64,000 bases of DNA. It comes from Balamuthia mandrillaris (Eukaryota; Discosea; Longamoebia; Balamuthiidae). Of the stretch, positions 38,788 through 48,742 are shown piece by piece. The stretch's first letter is position 1. Each line of letters begins with the position of its first letter. The notes beneath the pieces were generated by a model. The model saw nothing but the letters and a program-made list of their open reading frames with translations. It searched no databases and was not told the DNA's origin. The DNA is taken from the NCBI GenBank assembly GCA_031835245.1, contig JAVKOQ010000033.1:1-64000 (forward strand), in the 5' to 3' direction. The translations under genes and the position numbers were made by a program.

Positions 38788-39047
38788 TGTAGGTACGTAA
38801 CAGTTGTTTTTGTTTGAAGGAGTTTGATGAGAACTGTATTTGTTGGTCCGGTTGCGTGATCCTCAAAGAAAAAATACAGCCCCTTTTTTTATACCCATGA
38901 CAAACACCACTTCACAGCGCAACGAAACAGAACGGCAGATGACCCGCCGTTCGACGAACAAACACAACAAGAACAGAGGACCACGAAACAGGTCGGCCAC
39001 CAGGCGGTTGTCCTCGAGCACGAGCGGGCAGTGCAGCTAAAAATTAC

Positions 39048-39169
39048 TGTCGACAAATAATACAAACCCAGTTTGATTTTTGATTGGTGCTGCTTCCTGA
39101 CGTCATCCACTGGATAAATTCTCTTTTATAGGAAAGCAAGGCGATTCGTTCCGAAATTTCCTGTCGACA
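39048..39169. promoter_or_regulatory. Two TGTCGACA palindromes in a divergent promoter
   Basis: TGTCGACA occurs at 39048-39055 and 39162-39169 in the 566-base region between the small secreted-protein gene (minus, 38787) and the lipase gene (plus, 39354). Between them is a possible CRE-like TGACGTCA at about 39098. The copies lie 261 bases upstream of the minus gene and 185 bases upstream of the plus gene. Confidence 0.5.
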
Positions 39170-39227
39170 TAAATTTCGCGGAGTAACGGATTTATTGTCA
39201 AACAAGTCTTTACTTTTATTATCGTTC

Positions 39228-39305
39228 CTCTCTCCTCCTTCGCTCTCCCGCTCCCTCTCCCTCTCCCTCTCCCTCTCCTCCTTCGCTCTCCCTCTCCCTC
39301 GCCCT
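39228..39305. repeat. (CTCCCT)n pyrimidine repeat in lipase leader
   Basis: A CTCCCT-unit tract on the coding strand, containing two copies of CTCCTTCGCTCTCCC, lies 50-125 bases upstream of the lipase ATG. A short (GAA)n run follows at 39328-39350. It may be a promoter or 5' leader polypyrimidine element. Confidence 0.8.
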
Positions 39306-39353
39306 TCCTCAACGAACAACCAACAGAAGAAGAAGAAGAAGAAGAAGAATTAA

Positions 39354-40540
39354 ATGAAAGGGTTGCTGCATCGTTTGCTCCTGCTTGGAGAGCTCTTGTT
39401 CACCATAGCGTTCTTGGTTTTCGAGAAGCTCATAGGCAGCCTCTCCCGGAAGCTCCCCAAGCTCTTCCAGCGGAAAAGAACGGGAGCGGAGCGGGAGGAC
39501 CCGGAGGGCGACCTGGACGCCGACACCCCCGCCCTCATCACCTCCAAAGGATATCCAGTGGAGGAGCACTATGCCACCACTCACGACGGCTACATCCTTT
39601 GCATTCATCGGATTCCTGCGGGCCGAGCCTCTTCATCTTCATCTTCATCTTCGCCACAGGTTCGTTGTTTACAAAAAACTCTTTTTTTTCTGCTCAATAC
39701 GACATTTTTGAATGCCATTCTATCCTCATCAAAAATGTTTAATGTGATTATTTTATTATTTTGCTTCATTAGGCGCAACGGGATGGAGAGGAGGAAGGCC
39801 AGGACACCATCAAGCCTGTGGTTTTCGTGCTGCACGGCTTCATGCAGTCCTCCGAGGCCTGGGTCTGCCGCAAGAAACCGGAGGACAACCTCGCCCTCGC
39901 CCTGGCCGACCTCGGCTACGACGTCTGGCTGGGCAACGTGCGCGGCAACAAGTACTCCATGAAGCACATCAAGTACCTCCCCCAGTCGGAGCGATACTGG
40001 AACTTTTGCCTGGACCACCTGCTGCAGTACGACGTGCCGGCCATGGTGGAGTACATCCTGGCGGAGACGGGCGCGGCCAAGCTGAGCTACATTGGCTTCT
40101 CCCAGGGCAGCGCCTTGGGATTCGGGGCCTTCTCGTTGAATGCCGCACTAGCCAAGAAGATCAACTTGTTCATCGCGTTAGCTTCCACTGCTTTGTACGT
40201 TTGCTCTTGCTCTTGCTCTTGGTTTTTTGTTCTTCTTCATGTTCTTTATGTTTTGTTTCTTATCTTTGGTCTTTTTCATTTCAGAGTGAAGCCAATGGCG
40301 AATCCTGTGATCAACGCAATTGCTCACACGAGGCCAGAGCTCCTGTTTCTGATGTTTGGCAGGAAGGACTTTATGGGCTCCACTTTGGCCTGGCGCATGA
40401 TGCTTTCTCGTTCTGCTTACACACAGTTTGTTTTTGCCTCTCACCTTTTCGTCTTTGTATTTGTGTGGTGTTTTTTGCTTGTTTTTCTGTCTCTACGCTT
40501 GCTTATTCTTCTCTTCCTCTTCTTTATCTTCTCTTGTCTT

Positions 40541-40575
<35 letters not shown>

Positions 40576-41332
40576 GGTTTTTTTTTTCTATCATTTAGTA
40601 TTCGTTTTCTTGTTGGACTAATATTTGTTGTTCTTCTCTTTTACCAAATGAAGAGGAATAGAGCGAGGTAACAATCTTTTGTTCGGATGGACGAGCAACC
40701 GCATCGCCGCCCATGAAAAGAACCAAGTCTATGCACACCTCTATGCCACCACCTCCGTCAAATGCATCGGTACGTTCTCCCTTTTCTGTTTTTTGCTCTT
40801 TCATTCTATCTCGCATTCCCCTCTCACTCACTCTCTCTCTGTCTCTTCATTCCTGATAAAACAACCAACAACAGTACATTGGTTCCAAATCATTTGTACT
40901 CGTCGCTTCCAAATGTACGATGACACCCTAAACACTTCTACCTCTGACAGCTACTACCGTCATTCCGTGCCAGCCTATCCCCTCTCTCGCATCAGCTGCC
41001 CGGTGGCTTGTTTCTACGGCCTCCGCGACCGTCTCTCCGACATGGAAGCTTTGGAGAAGCATCTGCCAAAGCAAACGTTATACTTTAGGGAGAGCGACTA
41101 TGAGCATCTAGACTTCTTGTGGGCGGACAACTTGAAGACCAAAGTGACGCCTCATATAGTCGCCTTGTTGGACCAACACAACAACAATCCAAGAGCAATG
41201 AATGTATCACGAAAGGAAAGAGTGGAAGATACGATGCGATACCACGAGTTTGTGGAAGGAGGAGACGAGAGGAAGAAAGGACTCAACACTCAGAGAGAAG
41301 TTGATGAAGAAGAGGAAATCAGGGTGGAATGA
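39354..41332 (+). CDS. Membrane-anchored acid lipase / steryl ester hydrolase
   Basis: Five exons (39354-39659, 39773-40194, 40285-40425, 40654-40769, 40875-41332) give 480 codons plus stop. An N-terminal hydrophobic helix (LLLLGELLFTIAFLVFEKLI) would anchor it in the membrane. The alpha/beta-hydrolase fold follows the acid-lipase plan: lid-region start GYPVEEHYATTHDGYILCIHR, oxyanion loop VLHGFMQSSEAW, GNVRGNKYSMKHIKYLPQ, nucleophile elbow GFSQGSA, acid in YGLRDRLSD, histidine in SDYEHLDFLWA. The serine-aspartate-histidine triad is complete. GNxRGNKYSxxH and the N-terminal anchor favour yeast Tgl1/Yeh-type steryl ester hydrolases over lysosomal acid lipase, which has a signal peptide. The C-terminal 60 residues are charged and lie outside the fold. 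Intron 3 has a (CT)n tract. Confidence 0.9.
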
Positions 41333-41386
41333 AGAAACTACAATAATAACACATACTTCAAAAAAAGAGAGAGAAGAAAGGAGAGG

Positions 41387-44015
41387 TTACATCAAAACGA
41401 GATTATCAAACGTTTCTTCAATAGTGCGTTTTACAGCGTCAAAATAGCTGCGAACTGTCTCTTCTTCATCTTCTTCCTTTATTTCTTCCTCCATCCTTTC
41501 AAGCAGAAGCAACAAATCTCTTGTCGCTTCTTTAGCGTGATCCCATGATGCCCCTGTTTCGCCTTCTTTCTCATCTTCCTGTTTCTTTTCTTCTGCTTCC
41601 ATCCCAAGCCATCTAGAAGCTCGTTTCCTGTATAGCAATATGGTCTCCAACATTCCAACTGTCTTGGCGATGGAAAAGGAAGAGCAAGAGGAAGGAAATA
41701 GCGTGTCCTGTTCGAAAAAAGGTTGCAAAAAGGCCTGAACCATGAAACAATGCAACTTTTGTCTCTCCAGCAAAGAATCGGCTCCCACCAGTTGGACTAT
41801 TTCATACAAGGCTAAACACGAAGGTAGTTTAGGTTGGAAAAAAGAACAAAGAAACAAAGAGCAAAAGAAACGGCACATAAGTAGAAAAAACCATACCTTC
41901 GTACTCATTTAAAGCTTTAATGACCTTTTGACGAAGCCGAAGCAACAGAGGAGGCATGCACGAATGAAACTTGCTGAAGCTGATGAGAGAGTTAATGGCA
42001 GGATATCGTCTTTGTTGAGCTAACTTTCGGTCCATCACCAACAACACGTTTGCACAACTTATTGCTTTGCTGGATAACGAGTGTCCCAAGTGACCTCCTT
42101 TTAAGAATAACAAATAAGAGAAGAGGGGAAAGGAAAGGAGAGAAGAATGGAGGAGTGCCTGGAGGAGATAATGAAGCAAACAAAGTGATGCTTCCGTGAA
42201 GAGAAGGATCGCTGCCCAGGCACTGCACATGGCCGATGCGTTGAAACAGAGCATCTATTTGTAGACTCGTATTCAAAGGAGAGGGGTGTTGATAACACAG
42301 ATCCGATGGGAGCATGTGAGAATAAAAGGCGTAAGCAGCATGATCCAAGTCGTCAATGCAAAGCCTGACGCAACGTCCCATGTCTCGAAAGAACTCTGCT
42401 AAAAGAACGCTCAATTGAGCGCAAAGAAAGTGTCTTCATAACATAGGAACGAGAGGTGAACACAAGAGAAAAATGAATAGGACCGAGCAGAAAGAGAGAA
42501 ACCTTGTTTGGATGATAGTGTCGCTGGTTTCTACTAGCACCGTCGTTTCATTCATGAGCGTTCTTCCTTTGACCAGCCCATGCACTTGTTGTAATAGTTC
42601 ATAAGGCAACAGGTCGAGATAGGAACTAACCTCGGTTCTTGTTCTCTGAGCAAGAAGAAATAACTCGAAAGCCTTTGCTCGTCCCACTGTCATATTTCTT
42701 CTTCGTTTCTCTCGTTTGTCCGGATGCAGAGTAAGGGTTGAAAGCTGGTTCCACAAACGACATGTTTCATTGCCACTTTGTCCACAGTTAGCAAAAATAG
42801 TTGTCGTTTCTGATGGCAAAGCATAAGCGGAAGCTGGAGCAGCAGCAGCAGCAGCAGCAGCAGAAGAAGAAGAAGAAGAAGAAGAAGAAGAAGAAGAAGA
42901 AGAACAAGAAGAAGAAGAAGAGAATTGAAGAGCAGCACGAAGAAGTTCAGTTTTGCCAGTGCCCCACGGACCAACGACGGCCACAATGGCCCCTTCCACG
43001 ATGGGCAGCAGTACATCTATCACCCTCCAACCTGTTTCCACGAATGGAACTGAAGCAGAAGATGAAGAAGAAGACGAAGAAGAAGAAGAAGAAGAAGAAG
43101 AAGAAGAAGAAGACGTGGAGTGAAAGTGACGTTTAGAATAAGGTCGAGGAGTTCTTAGGTTCCATTTGTGATACATTTTATGGCGAGTTACCCCCTAAGA
43201 ACGTAGATCAGCTGCAAACAAAAATGAAAAGAAAAAAAGAAAACCAACCAACCTTTTGTCCTGCCTGTCTGCCATCCTCGTCCACTTCTTCTGTCTCCAA
43301 CACCACTTTATTCACCGAATAAACCCCAAAGTCAGCAATCCATTTCACCCTCAACCTTTTGTCGCTGTGTTCCGGAGATATCATCAGTCTGAAAGGAGTT
43401 AACGAAGAGTTTTGCTCTGTAGATGAAGAAGAAGAAGAAGAACAAGAAGAAGAGACTTGAGCAAAAGTATCGCCTGCTCTGAGAATTTGGCCTTCTTTGG
43501 CTCTCGGTTGAAACCGCCAAGCTTGGTCTCTGTCCAAACGAAATGGTTTCCTTCTATTTCTTTTCGCAAAAGCCTCAGAAGGAGAAGAAGCTGCAGAAGG
43601 AGGAGAAGACCAAAGCTTGTCGTGAAGAGGTGAAAGCGGTTCAAGGAAGCTGTTGAATACCTTTCCAAGAAGGCCTGGTCCTGTTATGATTATTTGTTTC
43701 AGTTTTTGTTGCTTTCTTTTTGAAAGGTGGTTTCAAACCTAGTTCAACGCGAATGGGCTTGCCTGAAAGAACGACCTTGTCACCAGCAGCCAACCCTTGC
43801 AAAGGCTCATAACTCACTATCAAAAGCTCCCGGCAAGGAGAGCTGCTCGAGGAAGCCGGACGAACGTGCAGCACCTCGCCGATCAAGAAGCGCGGCCCGA
43901 GCCACACCATCTGATGAATCGGTGGTGAGGAAGCGGCGCCATCCAGCAGAGCGACCACCCAGACGCCCACCACCGTCCTCACCTTCGCCGAAGGCATTAC
44001 CTTCTCTTCCTTCAT
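41387..44015 (-). CDS. Divergent V-ATPase subunit A-like protein, probably catalytically inactive
   Basis: Six exons: 44015-43739, 43680-43253, 43194-42503, 42433 to about 42161, about 42095-41896, and about 41812-41387. The barrel domain has FLIGEVLHVRP, GDKVVLSGKPIRVELGPGLL. The non-homologous region and WRF-type start follow (AWRFQPRAKEGQILRAGDTF). A Ser tract is inserted before the nucleotide-binding domain WRVIDVLLPIVEGAIVAVVG with P-loop GPWGTGKTE (GAFGCGKT in true subunit A). The catalytic block GCGERGNE reads NCGQSGNE, so the catalytic glutamate is Gln and the next Arg is Ser. Later motifs are recognisable: LLAEFFRDMG, IGHVQCLGSDPSLHGSITLF, DRKLAQQRRYPAINSLISFS, YEIVQLVGADSLLERQK. MADSTSRWAEA has become CIDDLDHAAYA. 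This is most likely a regulatory or non-catalytic paralogue. An alternative is an old gene under weak constraint. Confidence 0.8.
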
Positions 44016-44656
44016 TTCGAGTGGAAATTTCGAAAGCGATTCAATACGTCGACAAAAACATGCTTGTGACGTCATGAAATAACGGTTAGTTTTCCCGCCA
44101 TTTTTTTTAAAGGGGGGGAACTAATTTTTTTCTCCGAGTTTCATCGATCTTTCCAGCACCTCCTCATCGGTCATGCGATAAAGCAAGACACAAGCGGCCA
44201 TAAGTTTTGTCCTCTCCTATTCCATTTTTTTCCTTTGAAAAGTAATGAGATAAGGGGCAACCAAAAAACAACAACGGTGTAGCAGCAGCAGCAGCAGAGG
44301 AGTGTGGAAAGGCCTTGCACTTGCGCAAAACGAAAAATTAAAAAACAGGGCACTTGGTACAGCTGGCCCACACCGCTTGCTCGCTGCTGCTGCCACCACC
44401 AACAGCTCCCCCCTTTCTTTTTTTTCGGCGGTTCTCCTCCTCTCTCTGCGCGTAGCAGTAGAAGTAGTGGGGAGAGAGAAAAGTCATTGCAACAGCAGCG
44501 TAGTACAGGTAGGTTGGTGACCTGCCAGCCCTCCTCTTTGTTTGATTTGTTTTTTTGCTGCTTATACCAATCGAATCAAACAGCAAAACGAGTAGCGAGA
44601 GTTAGACAGGATTTGATTGATCCAATCACGACGTTTAGGCCACACAAAAAGTAAAA
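44016..44656. promoter_or_regulatory. Divergent promoter region V-ATPase-A-like / CHK2-like kinase
   Basis: The 641-base gap contains CGTCGACA at 44047-44054, 32 bases from the minus-strand ATG, and TGACGTCA at 44067. A (CAG)n run is near 44283-44296 and a poly-T/G tract near 44101-44120. No gene is recognisable here. Confidence 0.4.
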
Positions 44657-45430
44657 ATGGAACCGTGCACGGACGACGATCTTCTCCCCGCCACACAACA
44701 GGACGACCCGTGCGAGGAAGACAAAGACCGCCCCAACGGCAGTCACAGCAACGCCTGGGGCCGGTTGTTGGGCTGCGGCCCTCACCTGCAGCCGGTGGAG
44801 CTGGAGGGGCAAGAGATCCTGTTGGGCAGGAACGCTCAGTGCAGCTTCACCTACAGCGACCCGCGCATCAGCGGCCGTCACTGCCGCCTCTTTCGCTCGC
44901 ACACGAGTCCCACAGGGAAGCTCGTCTATTTGGGGGGTGGCGAAGGGGAGATCTCTGCCAGCCAGGAGGAGGCTTGCCCTGGCGGACATGTGTACATTGA
45001 AGATTTGAGGTAGGCCACTTTTACCATTGCTTCTCTTATGGTTGCTTTGCCTGACCCTTTGGTTCGCTTTAGCACGAACGGAACGTTTATTAATGGAAAG
45101 AAGTTAGGCCAAGGCAACTTGACGCTACTTCAGAATGGTGATAAGATAGATCTCATCCTCGAGCGCAGCAATTCGGGTATATTCATCTCTCTTTCTCGCT
45201 TTCTCTCCACCTCTCCATTTGCTTACTTTACCGCAACCTCGCTTTAGACTTGATTTCATACATGTTTCAAGATTTAAGTTTGCAACAACGGCCAGTTGAA
45301 GAAGCTGATCAGGTATGCCTATAGTTCTCTTTATTTTGTTCTTCTTTGCTCTAACTCGTGCCTTTATCTCTTTCTAGTCTGAGTTGTTCAATCATTACGA
45401 TGTGAGAAACGTACTTGGAAGGTACGTCTT

Positions 45431-45472
<42 letters not shown>

Positions 45473-47826
45473 CTCTCTCGCTCCCTCCATCAACTCACGA
45501 AAACAAATAAAACCAACAGAGGAAATTTTAGTGAAGTGTTTTTGGGAGTAAACAAACGAACTGGAGAACGAGTAGCCATCAAGCGGTTAGACAAAGCTCG
45601 CGTGCGTGGAATTAAAAATGGAACGCAACAATTGATGCGGGAAGTTGACATTTTGACGAAGGTTGAACACGAGAATATTGTTCAGGTTAAGGACATTTTC
45701 GATGGACAACGTTACTTTTACATTGTATTGGAATTGTACGCACTCTCTCTCTCACATTTTATTTGCTTTTCACTTTTCTCTTTCTCCCTTGTATCTTTGC
45801 TTCTCTTATTCACGTTGTCGAACTTAAGGGCAACGGGAGGTGAATTGTTTGAGCGGATAGCGGACCATGGAAGGCTGGAAGAAAGTGAGGCACGCAAAGT
45901 ATTTATTCAGTTGTTGGATGCTGTAGGATACTTACATTCCAAAGGCATCGTTCATCGTGATATCAAAGTAATAATCTCTCTTTTGTTATTGATTTTGGTT
46001 TGTCTTAACTTTAACTAACAAACGGAAAGCCTGAAAACATTTTGTTTGCGAATAATAGTAGACGATCTCCTCGAGTCAAGATAACAGGTGTGTTCCCCGT
46101 CCAAGGATTGTGTTGATATTATACTCACCTTTTGTTTTTTTGTTTGTGCTTTCTTCAATTCATAGATTTCGGATTAGCTCGGTTATTTGGAGAACAAGAG
46201 TTGATGAAGACTCTGTGTGGTACTCCTCATTATGTTGGTAAGTGTTGTAAACAGTTTTCTTCGTCTTTGTTGCTTTTTGTCCGTTCCGTTTTTGTTTTTG
46301 TTTTGTGTCTTTGTTTTTTACTTTATGAAGGAGATAATGATGTTTACAAATGCATGTATTACATGACCAAAAAACTATGATTACTTTATCTATGCTGATA
46401 CTCCTTTTTGTCCTGAGTTTTCTTTCATCTTTCTTTTTGTTCAACCTTCACTCAACTATTTCTTTTCATATTTAGCTCCAGAGATCGTGCTACAAACGAC
46501 AAGTGATACGTTAACGTCCAACACCAAGTACAAAGGTTATGGCAAAGAAGTGGACGTCTGGTCTTTGGGTGTAATTTTGTATTTAATGTAACTCTCTCAT
46601 CTTGTCTCTCTTTTGAAAATTTATCATTTAACTCTGTTGTTTGCATTTTAAGTCTTTCTGGAATGTTGCCATTTGACGACGACGAACAATGTGAGTTGAC
46701 TCTATTTGAGCAGATAATGGAAGGCATTTTTGGTTTTGAAGATCCGGTTTGGAACACCATCTCTTTTTCTGGTATCGTATCACTGAGTCTTCGTTTCTTT
46801 TTTACTTTCTATTTGTGATTAATAGGTGGTTTTTTTTGTGAAATAACAGCGAAGCATTTGATACAATCGTTGATGGCATTAAATCCAAAAGATAGGCTAA
46901 CAATCGAACAAGCCAAAGCGCATCCTTGGATCCAACAACAGCAACAAAAAGAAGCAGAGGATGAAAAACAATTGTCTTGGATGGAAGAACAAACGATGGA
47001 TGAGGAAGAGCGACAAGTTTTGGAAGAGGAGGAAGAAGAAGAAGCCCAGGCATTCCTTTTCTTTCCTCCGCTTTCACGGACAAGTGGCGATGCCAAAAAA
47101 GAAGAAAAGCGAGAAACGAGAAACGCAAAAGAAACGGAGAAAGAAGAAGAAGAAGGAAAGGAAAAAGAAAAAGAGGAAGTTGTGCTCATCGACATAACAA
47201 AGATGGACGAAGAGGAAAGAAAGAATCACACAACGACAAGGAAGACAAAAAAGAAGCAACAACGGGACTTGAGCGATATTCTCAAGTTACCGCCAAAAGA
47301 AAAGAAACCTAGCGAGCGGAGAAGAAGGAACAACACTTACTCTACTTCTGCCTCTTCTTCTACCTCCACTTTGTCTTCCTCTTCTTCCTCTTCCTCTTCG
47401 TCTGTACAAACGAAAAAACGGAAACTTTACGATCGTGATGCGAATATCGAATATATCAACATGAAACAAAAGGAAGAAGAAACCACCAAGAACGACGAGG
47501 ACAAGGAACAAAATGAAACCTATGGGCGAATGAACTTTATACTTCCAACCACAACAACAAACGATGAAAATCTCAGCATGAGCAACAGCAACAAAATTCG
47601 AAGAGTTTCGACACCAACAACAAAGGCAAAAGAAGAAACCAAAAAGGCGATAAGCTCTTCCGCTTCTGTTCGTCTTCTGCGCACCAAGAAAGAAGAGCAA
47701 AGCGAGACAAAAACGACAAAGAGAACAACGTCCAGTGCTGCCGTGCGGAGTTCCGGCGCGAGAGTGTCCGGCTTAAGAAGAAGCGCAAAGAAGCCCACCG
47801 CTTTGATGGTCGTTTCCTCCTCATGA
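44657..47826 (+). CDS. CHK2: FHA-domain checkpoint kinase, CHK2/Cds1 type
   Basis: Eleven exons (44657-45009, 45073-45176, 45248-45312, 45378-45421, 45520-45735, 45829-45967, 46030-46087, 46166-46237, 46476-46587, 46653-46771, 46850-47826) make 752 codons plus stop. The FHA domain (residues 35-150) shows LLGRNAQCSFTYSDPRISGRH and STNGTFING, the phosphothreonine-binding signature. The kinase domain (about 178-445) has LGRGNFSEVFLG, the ATP lysine in VAIKRLD, GGELFERI, HRDIKPENILF, DFGLARLFG, APEIVLQT and VDVWSLGVILY. CHK2 orthologues act in the DNA-damage checkpoint in the nucleus. An SQ/TQ cluster is not obvious at the N-terminus. The C-terminal 300 residues are a Lys/Glu-rich coil, then Ser-rich and basic runs likely to include nuclear signals. 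This tail is much longer than in animal CHK2. Confidence 0.92.
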
Positions 47827-47891
47827 AAATACAATAACAACACACTCCAAAAACAAAAAGGTCTCCAAGACAAGAGTGCGTGACCCTTGAC

Positions 47892-48395
47892 TCACAACCA
47901 TTGGCTGACATAAGGTACTTCGCACCCGTTCTCGAGAACCCACCGCCACAGTTCACGGTTGAACCCCTTTGCGCTTCAATCGCGCAGTCCATCGGGTCCC
48001 AAGGGCAGCCGTTCGCTCGGGCCCACTTGAGCACTTCCAGTTGGCCGTAGATGATGGCCAGGAGGCAAGTGTTCTCGTTCCAAGGGCAGCCTTGTGCGCT
48101 AGCCCACAGTAGTACATCCATGTTGCCGTTGGCGGCGGCGTGACCGCAGGTCTCTTTGTTCCAAGGGCATCCGTTCTCTCTGGCCCACTTGAGCACTTCC
48201 AAGTGACCCCTCTGCCGCAGCGCTCTTGCATGAGTCCCCATTCCAAGGGCATCCGTTCTCTCTTGCCCACTGCAACACCTCCAAGTGGCCATTCCGTGGC
48301 AGGTCCTTGCGGCCAATCCCATGCCCCGTGGCAACAGTTCAAACACAAGGCACAGCAATTCCTCTGGCCAGCAAATGCTCCATCACAAGCCTAAG
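47892..48395 (-). pseudogene. Frameshifted ankyrin-like repeat fragment
   Basis: The minus strand encodes repeats of the same family as the F-box-Rho gene (GHLEVLQWARENGCPWNGDS, EVLKWARENGCPWNKETC, DVLLWASAQGCPWNENTC, EVLKWARANGCPWDPMDC). They lie in three different frames. A one-base shift falls after KSAAAEG (about 48215) and another after AIEAQ (about 47975), after which the natural end RELWRWVLENGCEVPYVSQ runs to TGA at 47892. There is no F-box and no GTPase part. Repeat spacing is well kept, so the shifts are recent, unless they are sequencing errors. CGTCGACA lies upstream at 48511. Confidence 0.75.
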
Positions 48396-48540
48396 CCACC
48401 TGTTTTAAATGGAGTTCAAAACAAACCGGAACAAACAGAGCGATGTGGTAACGTTTAATGGTAACAAGTTGTTTTTGCAGTTCGGTTTCTTTCTTCAAGG
48501 CGAATTTTTACGTCGACAAGGGTTCTTCGCTTCTATTCTG

Positions 48541-48690
48541 TCCTTCATTTCTTTTGCTTTGCTTTTCTTTTTCTTTTTCTTTTTCTTTTTCTTTTTCTTT
48601 TGCTTTGCTTTTCTTTTTCTTTTTCTTTTTCTTTTTCTTTTTCTTTTTCTTTTTCTTTTTCTTTTTCTTTTTCTTTTCTTTTTGAGACTA
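48541..48690. repeat. (CTTTTT)n hexanucleotide repeat
   Basis: About 20 units of CTTTTT, with two TTTGCTTTGC interruptions, lie between the ankyrin-like pseudogene and the 3' end of the first Frizzled-like gene. Poly-Phe frames across it are artefacts. A poly-T run follows at 48711-48725. Confidence 0.95.
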
Positions 48691-48742
48691 CAAAAAAGCA
48701 CACAAATGCGCATTTTTTTTTTTTTGGGTTAGCTGCAGTTCT

